In this document: piece by piece, positions 1 through 12,400 of the stretch
Layout: each line of letters opens with the position of its first letter
Position numbering within the stretch: the first letter of the stretch is position 1
Assembly (NCBI RefSeq): GCF_029168945.1
Contig: NC_083607.1
Span: forward strand, 38,983,257-39,047,256
DNA length: 64,000 nucleotides
Source of the DNA: Cannabis sativa
Lineage: Eukaryota; Streptophyta; Magnoliopsida; Rosales; Cannabaceae
Direction: 5' to 3'
Program-made: the position numbers and the translations under genes
The notes under the pieces: generated by a model
What the model was told of the DNA's origin: nothing
Database searches by the model: none
What the model saw: the letters and a program-made list of their open reading frames with translations, nothing else

Positions 1-1090
1 AATTTCTTTGCTAAAAGGTATAATCTAGAGTTATCGTTTTAAGAATACAACGAAAAACTCATATCCACCCCTGAATGTACATCCATCTGCGAATGAGATG
101 AACTACTTTCAGTGGATATAGGCATATTAACTCTTTGCAGAGATTGATCTTGTCAAATCCACTATGAACAAGATACAAATGCCATAGATTAAAAAAAATG
201 TGGTAGTGTTTTTTGATGACTTAGATTTATAAAAGAATTCTTAGAATAGTGCAAGTGGATCCTGGTCACAGAATACCTAACTCATATTCCATACAGTTTG
301 AATCCATTAATAAAAGATGGATATTAAACACTTGAGAAAGTGTAACTGTATTGTATCTGGAATTAGAAATATAAGAAAATTTCTGTTTGGATTCTAAAAT
401 TAAAGTCAAAGACTTAAATTCAACCAAATATAATGAGTAATTCTTTCTTGGACCACCACTACTAATACAAACTCTAAGTCAGATTTGCCCATACAAGTAG
501 GAGATTTCTAAGATTGAGGATTTATATCAATTGGGAATAGAATTTCGGGATTATAATCATATGCGTCATTTAATTTCTTAAGAGAAAATATAGAATGACA
601 TGAAATGATTTATAGACCATTCATCAAATGATATGTTTTGAAGCTAATTCGAAATGAATAAGCTAAGAGGAATTAGGATAATTTCGTTTAAAATAAGAAT
701 CCAACGATGCTTCGATTAGCGAAAGACAAAGTAATCTTATTTATGTAATCTTCTTGTTTCATATTGTAAAAATACTAGTCTAAGGTGTCATCAATTGATG
801 AACAGTTAGATGTCGCATATACAATACTTATCTTTCGAGATCTTACACTATTATGTATGTCTAATGGTGAAAATCCATTAGGGATTTATCTCATTAGAAA
901 AACAAACATGTTAGACCAACAATGAAGATTCGAAATTAAACTACAACTTAATAACAGAAAATAACATGGTTCAATATAAATTCATACACAATTCAGAAAT
1001 TATAAACATATAGCAAGTAGGAATGACTAGTGAAAATACTAAAACATACAATCCTATATAATTTCCAAGGTTTTCAACAAACTGATACAG

Positions 1091-1305
1091 TGTCCCGGTA
1101 GGCGAGAGTCAAAGCATCATTTATTGAATAGAGTTGTCAGCTCATCTAAAATAGAAACCATTCTAGCAACCTTTTATTCGATCAAAATAAGAATCCAACG
1201 TTGTCCCGGTAGGCGAGAGTCAAGGTTATTCTCATTTTATGAGCTTCCACCATTGTTCCATGTTTCATAAGTTTATCTCTAAGTAGTCACCGTAGGGGAG
1301 AGTCT
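1091..1305. repeat. degenerate repeat of a GTCCCGGTAGGCGAGAGTC motif
   Basis: A GTCCCGGTAGGCGAGAGTCAA-like motif occurs at 1091-1111 and 1202-1223. A weaker copy (CACCGTAGGGGAGAGTCT) lies at about 1287-1305 and a still weaker one near 1381-1400. The second copy is preceded by AAAATAAGAATCCAACG, which also occurs near 690. The array lies near the 3' end of the LARD internal domain in element orientation. Its function is unknown. Confidence 0.7.
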
Positions 1306-4300
1306 AATAGAGACGAAAACTTACAAAACACTTATCAAATGAAATCTTACGGTGTTAAATGCGTTCAACGAATAACCATCCATAGGGGGACGAAGTCTAG
1401 CGTCTCGAGGTTATATTGAAAACATTTAACTTTTGTAAGACCAACAATGGAGATCGAATATCTTAATAATAATCAAGCTCATTATTTAAAGTGAGTTGTA
1501 TTTTCTTTGATTCTCTTTATTTAATTTATTTATTTTAAATATATATTTATTTAAAATTTCCAATTTAGAATGAAAAATTCTAAATATAAATTTTAATTTA
1601 ATATTTATAAATTTTACATAGATGGATATGAAAATAACATGAATTATTTCCATTTTAGTAATAATTTCCAATAAATATTTAGAAAAATATTCAATTTAAG
1701 TTGTTACAAAATTAATTTAAATTAATTTACAACTCAAATTTAATTTTCTATAAATATATATTGCATTTCGAAAAATTAAAGTATTTAAGAATACAATTTT
1801 CGAAAATGCATGTTAAAATAAAAAATTAATCCTGGAAAAATTATTCTAATTTAATGTTGGCCCAAAATTAATTAATAAAATTAATTTACAACAAAAAATA
1901 TAATTTTCCTATTTAATTAAATATATAAGAAAAATTTCAAATATTTAAGTATGATGATGAAAATCAACTTAAATATTAATTTTCTATTTAATTAAATAGA
2001 CTAGAAAAATACTTCAAGCAAAAATATCATCTATCTAGATTTTCCTTTAACTAATTAATTCAATTTCTAATAATATACTTTAATTCAATTTATTTTAAAT
2101 TAATCAATAAATGAAAAAATCATTGATTTAAGTTGATCCAAGAATTAATTAAAATAAATAATTAATTTACAACTTAATCTATTTTTCAAGATAAAATTCG
2201 AAATTCTAGCATTTAAGAAATGCAATTTCGAAAATTGATTAATAAAATAAAGAAAAAATATATTTTGAAAATTATTTAAATTTAGTTGAAAAATTAAATT
2301 TCAACTAAAAATAATTTTCTATTTAATTAAATGTCATGAAAAAGAAATATTTAAGTATGATGATAAAAATCAACTTAGATATTTAATTTTCAAATTAATT
2401 AAATGTATTAAATTCAAGAAATAAATAATTAAGTGTAGAGAAGGCTTAATTATTAATTTCTAGTTTAATACTAGGAAAAAATATACTTAAAATAAATTGT
2501 ACCAAAATTAATTATATAAATAATTAATTTCACAATTTATAATATTTTCCTATTTTAATATTAGAAATAATAAGTAGTCTAGAAATAACTATCTAGAAAA
2601 TATCTTATTTGACTAAGTATCTTTTCCACAAAATTTGAAAAAAAAATATCTAATTTAAGTTGTATTAGAAAAAATCTAGAACTTAAATATTTTTCAAATT
2701 TAAATTTAATTAAATATCAAAAATTAAGTTGTAACCACTTAATTTAAAAATATTCCATTTTAAGTTAATATTCGAAAAGATATTAACTTAAAAAATATCT
2801 AAAGAATCTTAATAACCAATGCCTAAAATTCCTCAACTTAATTTTGAAATTTGAAATTCAAAAGATATTCAGATTTAAGTTGGTTAGTTAAAGATAACTA
2901 AATATCAACTTAAATAGGAATATTTAATGAAAAATTTAAATTAAGTTCCAGAAAGAATCTAGATGGTTATAATTCTATATTTAATTAAATACAAGAAAAT
3001 ACATATAGTTTAGCTTAGAATAAAGAATTCTTTAAACTATAATTTTCTTAAATTAATTTCAAAATAAATGAAATTAATTATGTTGCTAATCAATTTTATT
3101 AGGTTAAACTAGTGTAATTAACCTAGTACAGTTGTTCAAATCAGGCAAATGGGCCTTCACAATTGGAGTGGTTTGTGTGAGGGGGTGTTGGGTTCAGTAT
3201 GTCGTACCCACTTCTATGGCTCCCAACTCTCACACAAGGCCCAAAAGAGAGGAATTTAACCTTAATAAGAACAACTGTTATTAATTGAATAAGCCCAAAA
3301 ACTAAATGGGCCTAAATAAATTCTATCAAGAACTATGATAATATGCATCTATAATCAAATTAAACACATAGGCTCACACAGGCACACTTTGGATGGGTCC
3401 TATCATGTTGCTAGGTCATACACAGATGAAAGAAGATTGTAAATTATACCTGTTACAAATTATTATCTTGACCAAGGGAGCCATCAGATCACTAGATCTG
3501 GCAAAAGGTAACCATGGCTATTTGTAATCAAGTAATAATAGGTTTTTAAAACTTACAAACAAGTTAAAACACATACTCCTGCAACAAGGTTAGCTGGATA
3601 GTTGGATGTAGGATTTATTTAATTTTAAATTAAATATTTAATTTCGAAAATAATTAATTAAATAATAAAAAAAAATCGAAAAATTTTAAAAGAATTTGAA
3701 AAAAATTCGAAAATTAAAAAAAAATATATTTAAAATTAAACCTACAATTTTGAAAAATTAGGTTTCAACCAACCTAAATATCATTTCAAAAATTTGCTAA
3801 CTACTTTTAAAAATTAAATGTTATTTTAAAAATAAAAATTAAATAAAAATTAGAAAAGATAAATGAAATATCTTTTCAGATTTTAAATTTAATTTAAATA
3901 AATAAAATAACAAAATTTAAAAGTTAGCAAAATATCTTACATCTATTTAAAATTACATGATTATAAATATCTTATTTTAAATTTAAATAAGGTCAAAATA
4001 TCTAAAAAGATTTTAAAAAAAAAAATCTTAAAAGATAAGATATAATTAAAAATATCTTAAAAGATAAGATATTTTAAAAAATATCTTATAAAATCTGACC
4101 TTAAATTTAAAAAAAAAATAATATATAATCAAATTTAAAAATAAGATAGATTTTTAAGCAAGAAGATAGATACTAATTCTATTCAAATTCAAATTACACT
4201 AATATCTTGAATTAAATTTAAAAAATATTAAATTAATTCAAAATGATAATTAGAATTGAATTAGGAATAGTAATAGTATAAATACAAAACTATACAAAAA

Positions 4301-4663
4301 ATTGGAAGTTAATCCCATGAAAAAGCATGAAAAATCGAAGAAAAACAAAAAAATTCGAAACTGTACGGACAGATTTGCGATCGCAGGAAAATATCAAGAC
4401 AAATTTCCGATTTTTTCAAATCTTCAAAAAATCATAACTAATTCAAATAAAATCCAAATTAAGTTTTGTAAAAGGCTAACTTGCTTAATTTTTTCCATAC
4501 TATCCAATAAAAATAATTCCAGAGATAAAATCGCAATTATTTTTCACGAAAATTTCACAAACATCAATCAATCATCAAATAACACTCAATACAACATGAT
4601 ATCATCCAAAGAACATACAAACAATCGTTTTAAAGCTCAAATTTCTTGCAAGTAAATCAATTA

Positions 4664-4682
4664 CCATGGCTCTGAGGCCAGT
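4664..4682 (-). other. LARD-A primer binding site
   Basis: Read on the minus strand, the bases directly after the LTR are ACTGGCCTCAGAGCCATGG. This resembles the TGGTATCAGAGCC primer binding site complementary to plant initiator tRNA-Met, with changes at the fourth and fifth positions. The same block sits beside the LTRs at 37248-37266 and 60593-60611, which sets the orientation of the family. The tRNA assignment is inference. Confidence 0.6.
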
Positions 4683-6572
4683 TGTTGGAAATTATTTTAC
4701 CAGGATCTTAGATCTACTCACAAGTATGTTTATTAACACCCTAAATGTGAACTTTCTAAAACGATAAATTAAACACATATAAAGTTTAGGAAACCTTACA
4801 TTGGGTGCAGCGGAATATAATGACTCCTTCCGTTCAGATATCTAGCCCTTGATTCCTTTCTGTAGCAGAGCATTATCAATATCTGAACCTGGATCTCTTT
4901 CTCTGAATCTTTGATGCTGAAACCTCCTTCGCTGATGATCTTTCTTCACGATCTTCCTCACTATGATTGAGGTATCACTTGATGTGTGTGGGCACTACTC
5001 TAATCACTAAGGATTTCGAAATATTGAAGAAGAAGAGAGAGAGTGGTCAGCTAAAGATAGGGAGAGAGAAGGCTCAGTTTTTCTGATTCAGAAAGTCTGA
5101 GGAAAAGTGTAATTTTCCTGAAGCCTTCACTATCTATTTATAGCATTCCACTAGGGTTAGGTTTGAATTATATGGCATTAAAATAATGAAAAAATCAATT
5201 TAAAATAGCTACAAAGGTGGCCGGCCATACCCTAATGGATTGGGCCTTACTTTTTGCAATTTTGCAATTTTAACACCTTTTGTATCTGATTTTCTCAAAA
5301 ATGCCAATTTCCTAATTCAATCATTTAAATGTCAATTCTAACTATTTAATAACTATAAATAATTATTAAATAATATTGTCATTTATCATATTTATTAATT
5401 GAACCATACAAAGTACCATAATTAACAAATATGCCCCTATAAACTCTTTCTTTACAATTTCGCCCTTACTTAGTGAAAAATTCACAAATAGACATAGTCT
5501 AATTTGAGAATTATAATTGATTAATCAAAACCAATTACATGAGTCTTACAAGCAATATTATCTCAACTAGTGGGGGGACCATGGGTCTATATAACCGAGC
5601 TTCCAATAAGTAGATCAAGAATTTAGCACTAAAATTCACTAACTTATTAATTCTTCGTTGAATCCACGCATAGAACTTAGAATTGCACTCTCAGTATATA
5701 GAATGCTCTATATGTTCCACCATATAGACACATCATTAGTTATCCATTGTTATAATCCTAATTTGATCAATGATCCTCTATATGAATGATCTACACTGTA
5801 AAGGGATTAAATTACCGTTACACCCTACAATGTATTTATTCCTTAAAACACTTGACCCCGTATAAATGATATTTCAACTTATGTGAAATGAGTACTCCAC
5901 CATTTATGTTCGTTTGGTCAAGCTCGAAGGAGATCATCCTTTGCTTACTATTCGCCAGATAGAAGCTATAGATTCCATGTTTATGCTAGCGCTCCCACTC
6001 AATTGCACTACCGTGTTCCCAAAATGTACGTATCACCCTGACCTAAAAGTAGGCTTAACTAACAAATCAAAGAACACGAATATCCTCTCAAGATTGAGCC
6101 TAATCATAACAGGATTAAGAACATTTGATCTAGGATCAACTAGGCGATATTGACTTGAATAGATATTACGGTAAATTTAATAAATCTAAGTCAAAGTTCA
6201 ATATCGGTCCCTTCCGATGCATACTCCATGCATCCAACCTGAGCTCTACTTTAACCAATGCTCTGGAAAGAACATAGCACTTCTCCAAATGCAAGTAAAC
6301 TCTGTTGTAGATTATCATATCAGTAAAACCCTATGTCTGATAAATCTAGAAAACTTTATTCACATAGTCATGTTTACTTTCCAATGTGTTGACGGCACAA
6401 TAAACAGGATCAAGTATGTGAAAAGGGTTTCAGATGAATTTATACATCATGTACATATAATCATGAAATAAATCATGTGAACCATGCAACATTAAATGTT
6501 ATTTCTGATCTATATTAATAAGCAAATCTGATTATATTGAAATGAGTTTTATTTAGGGCATAAAACCCAACA
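4683..6572 (-). mobile_element. LARD-A 5' LTR
   Basis: A 1,890-bp LTR that begins TGTTGGAAATTATTTTACC on the plus strand and ends TAAAACCCAACA, so both ends carry the TGTTGG/CCAACA inverted terminus. Homologous LTRs occur at 27144-29028, 32691-34220 (truncated), 37267-39198, 58727-60592 and 63840-64000. A plant TATA box (TATAAATA read on minus) lies at 5135-5142. The small open frames inside it at 5914-6153 and 6217-6471 have no recognisable family and are not called as genes. Confidence 0.9.
5135..5142 (-). promoter_or_regulatory. LARD LTR TATA box
   Basis: TATTTATA on the plus strand, which is TATAAATA on the minus strand. It is kept at the equivalent place in the other LTRs (28573-28580, 33146-33153, 37722-37729, 60156-60163), so it is the likely core promoter of the element. 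Confidence 0.65.
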
Positions 6573-7740
6573 CTCTTGACTTCCCACCTGAAAAGCTAAA
6601 GGCACCCCTTCCAGATGAAGTGCCAACTTCTGAATTTCTGGTCTAAGAACCACCTACTAACCTTTTTGCTCAAGAGCCAAGTTCGGCCCTTGCCAATACT
6701 GATTTGGGTGTCTAGCCTTAAATTTTCCCAATTGTTGCCTTTATCTTCTTCTTTATTTATTTATTTTGAATTTAGGGACAAATGTCTCCCTTTTTGATGT
6801 TGCAGAGACAATTGCTTATGCCTTTGCAACGGGGCCTTACATTGTAATTAATTTGCGTTTTTTGCTTTACTAACTCTTGAGGACTAAAACTACCTTTAAA
6901 TTACATCTTGCGTTTAAATTTATTAAGTGATGTGACTTTGGATGAATTTTTACTAAGTAAATTTGATTCTGAACACCCTGAGGTTCCAGTTCCAACTGTC
7001 TAAGCCTTAGGATTTCAACTTTGTGCTTAGTCTTATGTCTTAGGTTTTCATTAAATTGTGTACTTTCGAATTCCTTGAGGTTATGATTCCAACAGCCTGA
7101 GCCTTTGGGTTTCAACGAATTTATCTTAACATGCGTATTCTTAAAATGGAAAACTTTTGAAAGTAACTTACTCTAGACTCCTTAAGGTTCCAATTCCAAA
7201 GGCTTGGAACATTTGGACTTCAGTTCTTACTTTTCTTTTGAAGTTTTCGTTTATTTATCGTTTTAGAAGCCTGAACTTCTTTTAATTGTCAACCTGGGCT
7301 AACTGGCAGTTGACTGATCTAGGCGTGGTAAGAAGTAATTTACTCTTAGTCTCCTGAGGTTCTGGTCCAAAGGCCTAGACCTTTTGGACTTCAGTTTATG
7401 CTTGTACCCCTCGATCATATAAAGAACACACATATTTAAGAGAATTTTTAAAGACACATGGTTGTACATAATACCCCTCAAGTGAGCTGAGAGCTTGGGC
7501 TCTTGGTCACCTGTAGAAACACACATAAAAGTTTAAAAAGACTTCACATTTTTCTTGAAATTCCTTTGTAATTATCATAAAATGATTTTTGCCCTAAGGC
7601 TTACATTTCTTGGAAAAAAAAAAAAGAAAATCAAATGTGCAAGAATAGAATAGGATCCGGACACCCCCTAGTCGCTGATAGTATCGGCGAGTGGTCCGCA
7701 TTGGGCTTGTGGAATCTCGAATCCATCAAGTCTCCTTAAA
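6573..7740 (-). repeat. decayed gypsy 3' region with degenerate repeated motif
   Basis: This non-coding stretch lies between the LARD LTR and a decayed integrase and probably belongs to the same old Ty3/gypsy element. A motif like AGGTTCCAATTCCAAAGGC followed by TTTGGACTTCAG recurs near 6977-7015, 7077-7117, 7182-7222 and 7356-7393, each copy diverged. The open frames across it are not supported as genes. Confidence 0.5.
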
Positions 7741-8530
7741 CAAGTATGTTTTGTCACACACCTTGTGCTGAATTTTGTATGGCCCTTCCCAATTAGGTCC
7801 TAGGACCCCCACTCCCAACTCATGAGATGCTAGAAAGACCCTTCTTAAGATGAGATCTCTAACTTTAAATTTTTAGTTCTTACTTTTGAATTGAAGTTTT
7901 GGAAAATCTTACTTTGATACATTTTCAGTTGAACTTGTGACTGTTCCAGAGTTCTTCAATTAGATATAGCGATTCTTGATCTGTGATTCTGGGTAGGGTC
8001 GTAGGTTTTTCACCTATGAGACGATATTGTGGTCTCAATTGAAATGACAGTTTTGTAGCCATAAACCATAAAGTATGGAGTGTGCCATATTGAAGTCATT
8101 TTTGTTGTCCGGTATGCCCGAATAACTCTGAGAAGTTCTTCCAAGATAATGTGCTTTGCAGGCTTGCAATTGCTTCTTCAATGTGGTCATTAGAATCTTG
8201 TTGACGGCTTCTACTTGTCCATTCGCTTATGGCCTAGCCACAATCGAAAAGCTTTTAATAATCCCATGATTGGTACAAAATTCAATGAAGTGATAACTGT
8301 TGAATTGCTTTCTGTTGTCAGACACGATCTTGTGCAAAAGACCGTAACGACATACAATATTTTCTATTTACATAATTGAAGACCTTCTTGTAGGTGATTG
8401 TGTTCATTGGTTCCGCTTCGACTCACTTAATGAAATAATCGACGACAACTATAATGTATTTTACTCATTTCCCAATAGGAATAGATCCCACTAACATCCG
8501 AGAAAAAATGGTGTGGTGGCACGCTCTAGT
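7741..8530 (-). pseudogene. decayed Ty3/gypsy integrase (Tat-like)
   Basis: Read on the minus strand, about 7771-7800 gives GPNWEGPYKIQ, matching the NWEGPY motif at the integrase C-terminus of Tat-lineage elements. The same motif is seen at about 40440-40470 and 52460-52490. Upstream on the minus strand, 8195-8460 aligns base by base, with many changes, to the integrase core of those elements, including the segment for the ARPQANGQVE region (near 8215-8240). The frame is broken throughout. No LTR for this copy was identified, so it is an old fragment. It lies about 800 bp downstream of the URED stop codon. Confidence 0.78.
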
Positions 8531-9323
8531 TTCCTAGGCTAGATATTTTAATTTTTCTGGTTTTTCCAGTTTTGGGGAGTTAACATCCGATATTTTACTT
8601 TTTTAGAAAAAAAAAAAAAAGTTTGTAAGTAGCTCTGCCACCATGAGAAAAGACAGACTTTTTGTGTCCATGAGTGGTAGGGAGAGTAGTGAGAGGATAA
8701 GAAACAAGACAGACTGAGATTATCATTTATGCCAAGAAAATAGGGACAGCCTGGTGCTATCATTTATGGAAGGTGAAGTACAACTTTGAGTTTGTTGTTT
8801 GTACAGAGAACCAAGAAAAATTCTTTAATGCCATGTTAGTGTTAAAAAAAATCTATGATACCATGTTAGAGTAAAAAAGAGAAGGATGGAATAGCCAGTA
8901 ATAAGTCGTCTTCATTAATATTCGAGGAAATATATACAAGAATGGACAAGGGTATACCACTAGTCGACAAACCAAGGCAAGAAAGAAAAAAATACATTCA
9001 TGCAACAAACTCTATAATACTACCAGTAACCATACAGCTCAGTGTTCATTAACTAACAATATATTTAAACAGTTATTACTTCTATTAGGTTTAACTAATC
9101 AATGGTTTTTGTGATGACAGTAAAATGGTCACTATTTATATTGATTTATTATTTACTTGGAAGATTTTATTAATATATTCTACAGATGGTACGCATACAG
9201 CAACAAAAATGAAAAGTACTCTGAAAATATTTTTCCAAATTCAGATTGTAAACGTTATGGAACAGTTCAAAGATGGATGAGTAAAAAGTAAATATCCGTC
9301 CTAATTAAATATTGAAAGAATAT
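8531..9323. other. intergenic region downstream of URED
   Basis: No gene is supported here. The part next to the URED stop should hold the URED 3' UTR. TTTATT on the plus strand near 9143 (AATAAA on minus) is a possible poly(A) signal about 180 bp after the stop. The 8548-8763 open frame shows no recognisable domain. Confidence 0.4.
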
Positions 9324-9437
9324 TCAGTTATATGGTAATACTCCAAGTAGTGGTTCCAAGCTAGCTAACTGATGCCGTAAAAATTGGTATACTGACTCAG
9401 TTGTCGCGGCCACTATTCGAACAACAACCCCTTTACC
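9324..9437 (-). CDS. URED: URED exon 8 (C-terminus)
   Basis: The acceptor TACGCAG lies just above 9437, and the exon encodes 37 residues starting [17 protein letters not shown] and ending [11 protein letters not shown], with TGA at 9326-9324. It is below the usual open-frame size cutoff and is found only through homology and the phase-0 join to exon 7. Confidence 0.96.
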   Translation of the reverse strand, partial: GKGVVVRIVAATTESVYQFLRHQLASLEPLLGVLPYN

Positions 9438-12400
9438 CTGCGTACATAAGAAAACTATTTCATTAATCTGAGAAGATCATAGAGTCCTAGCACTCTGGTA
9501 ATGGGGTGGAAGAAAAGAGAAAAACAAAAGAGGAACCAAAAACAGTAAGGAGTGTAGTGTATTTATTTGAGAACTATCGCAGAGAACAAAGTTGGATGGT
9601 TGAGAGTGGAACACAGCCATCGGCTCAGATTTTGGTAGCATAGAATTCCATATTTTATTTTCCTCTTGAGATTTGATTTCTTAAACCATCCATTTCCATA
9701 TAAGTAGAATTTAACTGTAGGCATGTCTCTCACCCAGAGATTGGGGGAGAATTAATCTATCTCAAGATCTCTGTAACATTAAGGCCGGCTTGTCTTTGAT
9801 AATGAGAGTTCAGATCTGTCAGTTTTCAAGTTGACATGGCAGGGTTCCGGAAGAACTTAAGCCTGGAGGTGGGGAATGAGAATATACTACGAAGCTTTCG
9901 TTGAGAATCAAACAAGAAGCTTTCATTGTATTGGTAGCCGCTAGATTTTATTTTGTAGAATCAACAATATAGCAAAAGCATAATTTCTATATATTGTTGC
10001 AGCTACTGAAAGACTCAAGCTATGGCACTGAATGGCATACCTCAGAACCAAAAACACTCGACGAAGCAATAAAGTTTGGCTGGTTAATGCAATAATCAGG
10101 ATTTCTTTTCCTTTTGTGAACCGAGGCAGGAGACGAAAACTGTAACTGCTCTGTCATTATTTTTCTCACATCTTCTTGAACTTTGTTTTGAATATGTTTC
10201 ATCTTAGGCCTACCGCAAATCGACCATACAAAAAAATGAATAACGCATCAATTTTAACTTCTATTTAACATGTTCATCTTAATCTAACACAAGCTGGTAG
10301 AGAAGATTTAGAAAATAAATTTGCAGAACTAACCCCCAAAAGACAACCATTGCAATAACTTGGTAGCCCTGCATACGCTCTGCTATAGAAGAAATGCTTC
10401 CTTTCTCTAAAAGCACCTGTGCAAGAAAAGCTAGACCATTACATTAGAAAACACATGAGATTTTGCATATTCATGTTATAAGAAAAGCTAGACCATTACA
10501 TTAAAAAGAAAAACATTAGATTTCGCATATTCATGTGATAATCCTCAGTACATTTTGTATGTAATGGGATTTTAGTTGCGGAAAAGAAAAGAAGAAGAAC
10601 AGAGTATGCAAACTCTGTATTTGATATTATTGATCAGCAATGAAAATGTACAATGATGGAGCTATATATATAGCTCAATACAGAAAGCAAGTTAGTTACA
10701 AGAACTAACAGAAATGACACTGACAACTAATAGAAAACTAACTTTCACTCAACCAAACTAACACACACTCTTGCTAACTAACTCAATCTTGATATAGGAG
10801 GCTACCTAAGTAAATAAGTACTTTGTATTTTTTGTATTCCTTGTGGCTATTTCATTCTTTTTTCTAGCTGGCAGTTTTATTTAGTTAGGGGTTGACTTGT
10901 CTTCTTCTAATTGGATCCTAGACTAGTTGGCATTACGTAATAGGCTCTTTTTGTAAGGATAGCTTGGATTAGATAAGAGTGAATTCTTGTGGAGAGACCA
11001 ATCCTCTTGAAAAATTAGGATAGGAGAGACAAGCCTCTCAAATGCTTGATTTGTATTATGTTTCCAGCAATTTAATAAAGATTTCTTGGAGGGATATCAG
11101 CGATTATTTTTGCAAGAATGAGAGTTTGATTCTAACTAAGAAAAGACTTATCAATTTGGCGGTGCGGTGAGCTGCAGACATGGGACCAAAGAAGACTAAC
11201 AAAAAAGGGGGCTCGTCAATTCTCATGGAGGAAGAAATGGAAGCAATAAAGTTAGAAATGGCTGGAGTTAAAGACTCCATTCAGCTCAACTAGCAGATGC
11301 AACAACGATTTAAGAATTTAATGGCAAGTCAAGAAAGTTCATGAAAGGTCCAAGAACTCTGGAATCACACTGGAAAAGAGTCAAGGGACAAGAATTCTTT
11401 GAGTGGAGCTACACGTGATGACAATGAAGGAGGGACTACAGGGGTATTCGATCATGAAGAATGACAGGAAGATGCTTCCCAGGAGCTGTCAACTCAGAAA
11501 GAACTCATGGGTTTCACCACCATCGTCAAGAACATAGGTTGCGGAAACTTAAAATGCCAACCTTCGATGAGGAGAATCCAGATGGATTGATAATGCAAGC
11601 TGAGCAAGTACTTTTCTTGCTACCACTATGATGAGCGCGACAAGATCAAAGCAACTTTTATTTCCTTCTCCAGTGACGCCCCTTGTTTTGGTATCAATAT
11701 TAGAATTAGAAGCTAACAATTTTGAGAAATGAAGAGATTGGTGTTCAAGCATTTCTGGGATACACAAATGGGGTCCTTGTATGACCAATTTCTTTGAGTA
11801 AAACAAGAAGGAAACATGGGTGATTACAAGAATGATTTCATTAGACTTTTGGTTCCATTGAATAGCATACCACCAGAACAGTTGAGCACTTTCTTGAATG
11901 ACTTAGTACCAACAATCAGAGAGCTGAAGTAAGGGTACAACATGTTAGGCCTTAGGGTAATTAATAAAGAGGGTAATTAGGTAATTGTAATTGGAGTGTT
12001 GAGATTGTATAAATAGGAGAGTAATAGAAGGGTTTGTGGGGGGAATGATTTAGTTAAGTGAGCTTATAGCTCTTGGGAGAGAGCTGGGTCACCGACATTG
12101 AAGAGTATTTCCGACATCATCGAATTCGTGAGAGCATGAAGGTCTCTGTTGCCACAACTTGTCTCAGAGGAGTTGCTTGGCGATGGTTTCAAGCTGTAGA
12201 AGAACAAGATCCAATCAGAAACTGGTTGGAGTTTCGTATAGCCATGTTCAATTGTTGCAGTCGAATCAAAGATGATCCATACGATAAGTTGATGGCGCTA
12301 CGGTATGACGGTTCTGTGACAGAGTTTCGTGATCGATTTGAGACAACAGCAAACCAGCTCCCTGATATTCCGGTAACTTTTCTTCGGGATATATTCTTTG

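Larger units (their letters stand above)
1..4682 (-). mobile_element. LARD-A internal domain, non-coding retrotransposon derivative
   Basis: This very AT-rich stretch is the internal domain of a large LTR retrotransposon derivative read on the minus strand. Its 5' LTR in element orientation is the block at 4683-6572, and its 3' end lies beyond the left window edge. The same sequence recurs at about 34225-37266 in the same orientation and at 60593-63839 in the opposite orientation. No gag, protease, reverse transcriptase or integrase motif is visible in any frame, and the few small open frames (for example 4302-4655) are not supported as genes. Two less AT-rich islands, near 3110-3250 and 3470-3520, are shared with the other copies. 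The lack of coding sequence in several copies fits a LARD mobilised in trans. This is family knowledge plus inference. Confidence 0.82.

Noticed and set aside
4302..4655. A 117-residue lysine-rich frame
   Set aside because: It lies in the AT-rich internal domain of LARD-A on the antisense side, is not kept open in LARD-D, and has no recognisable domain.
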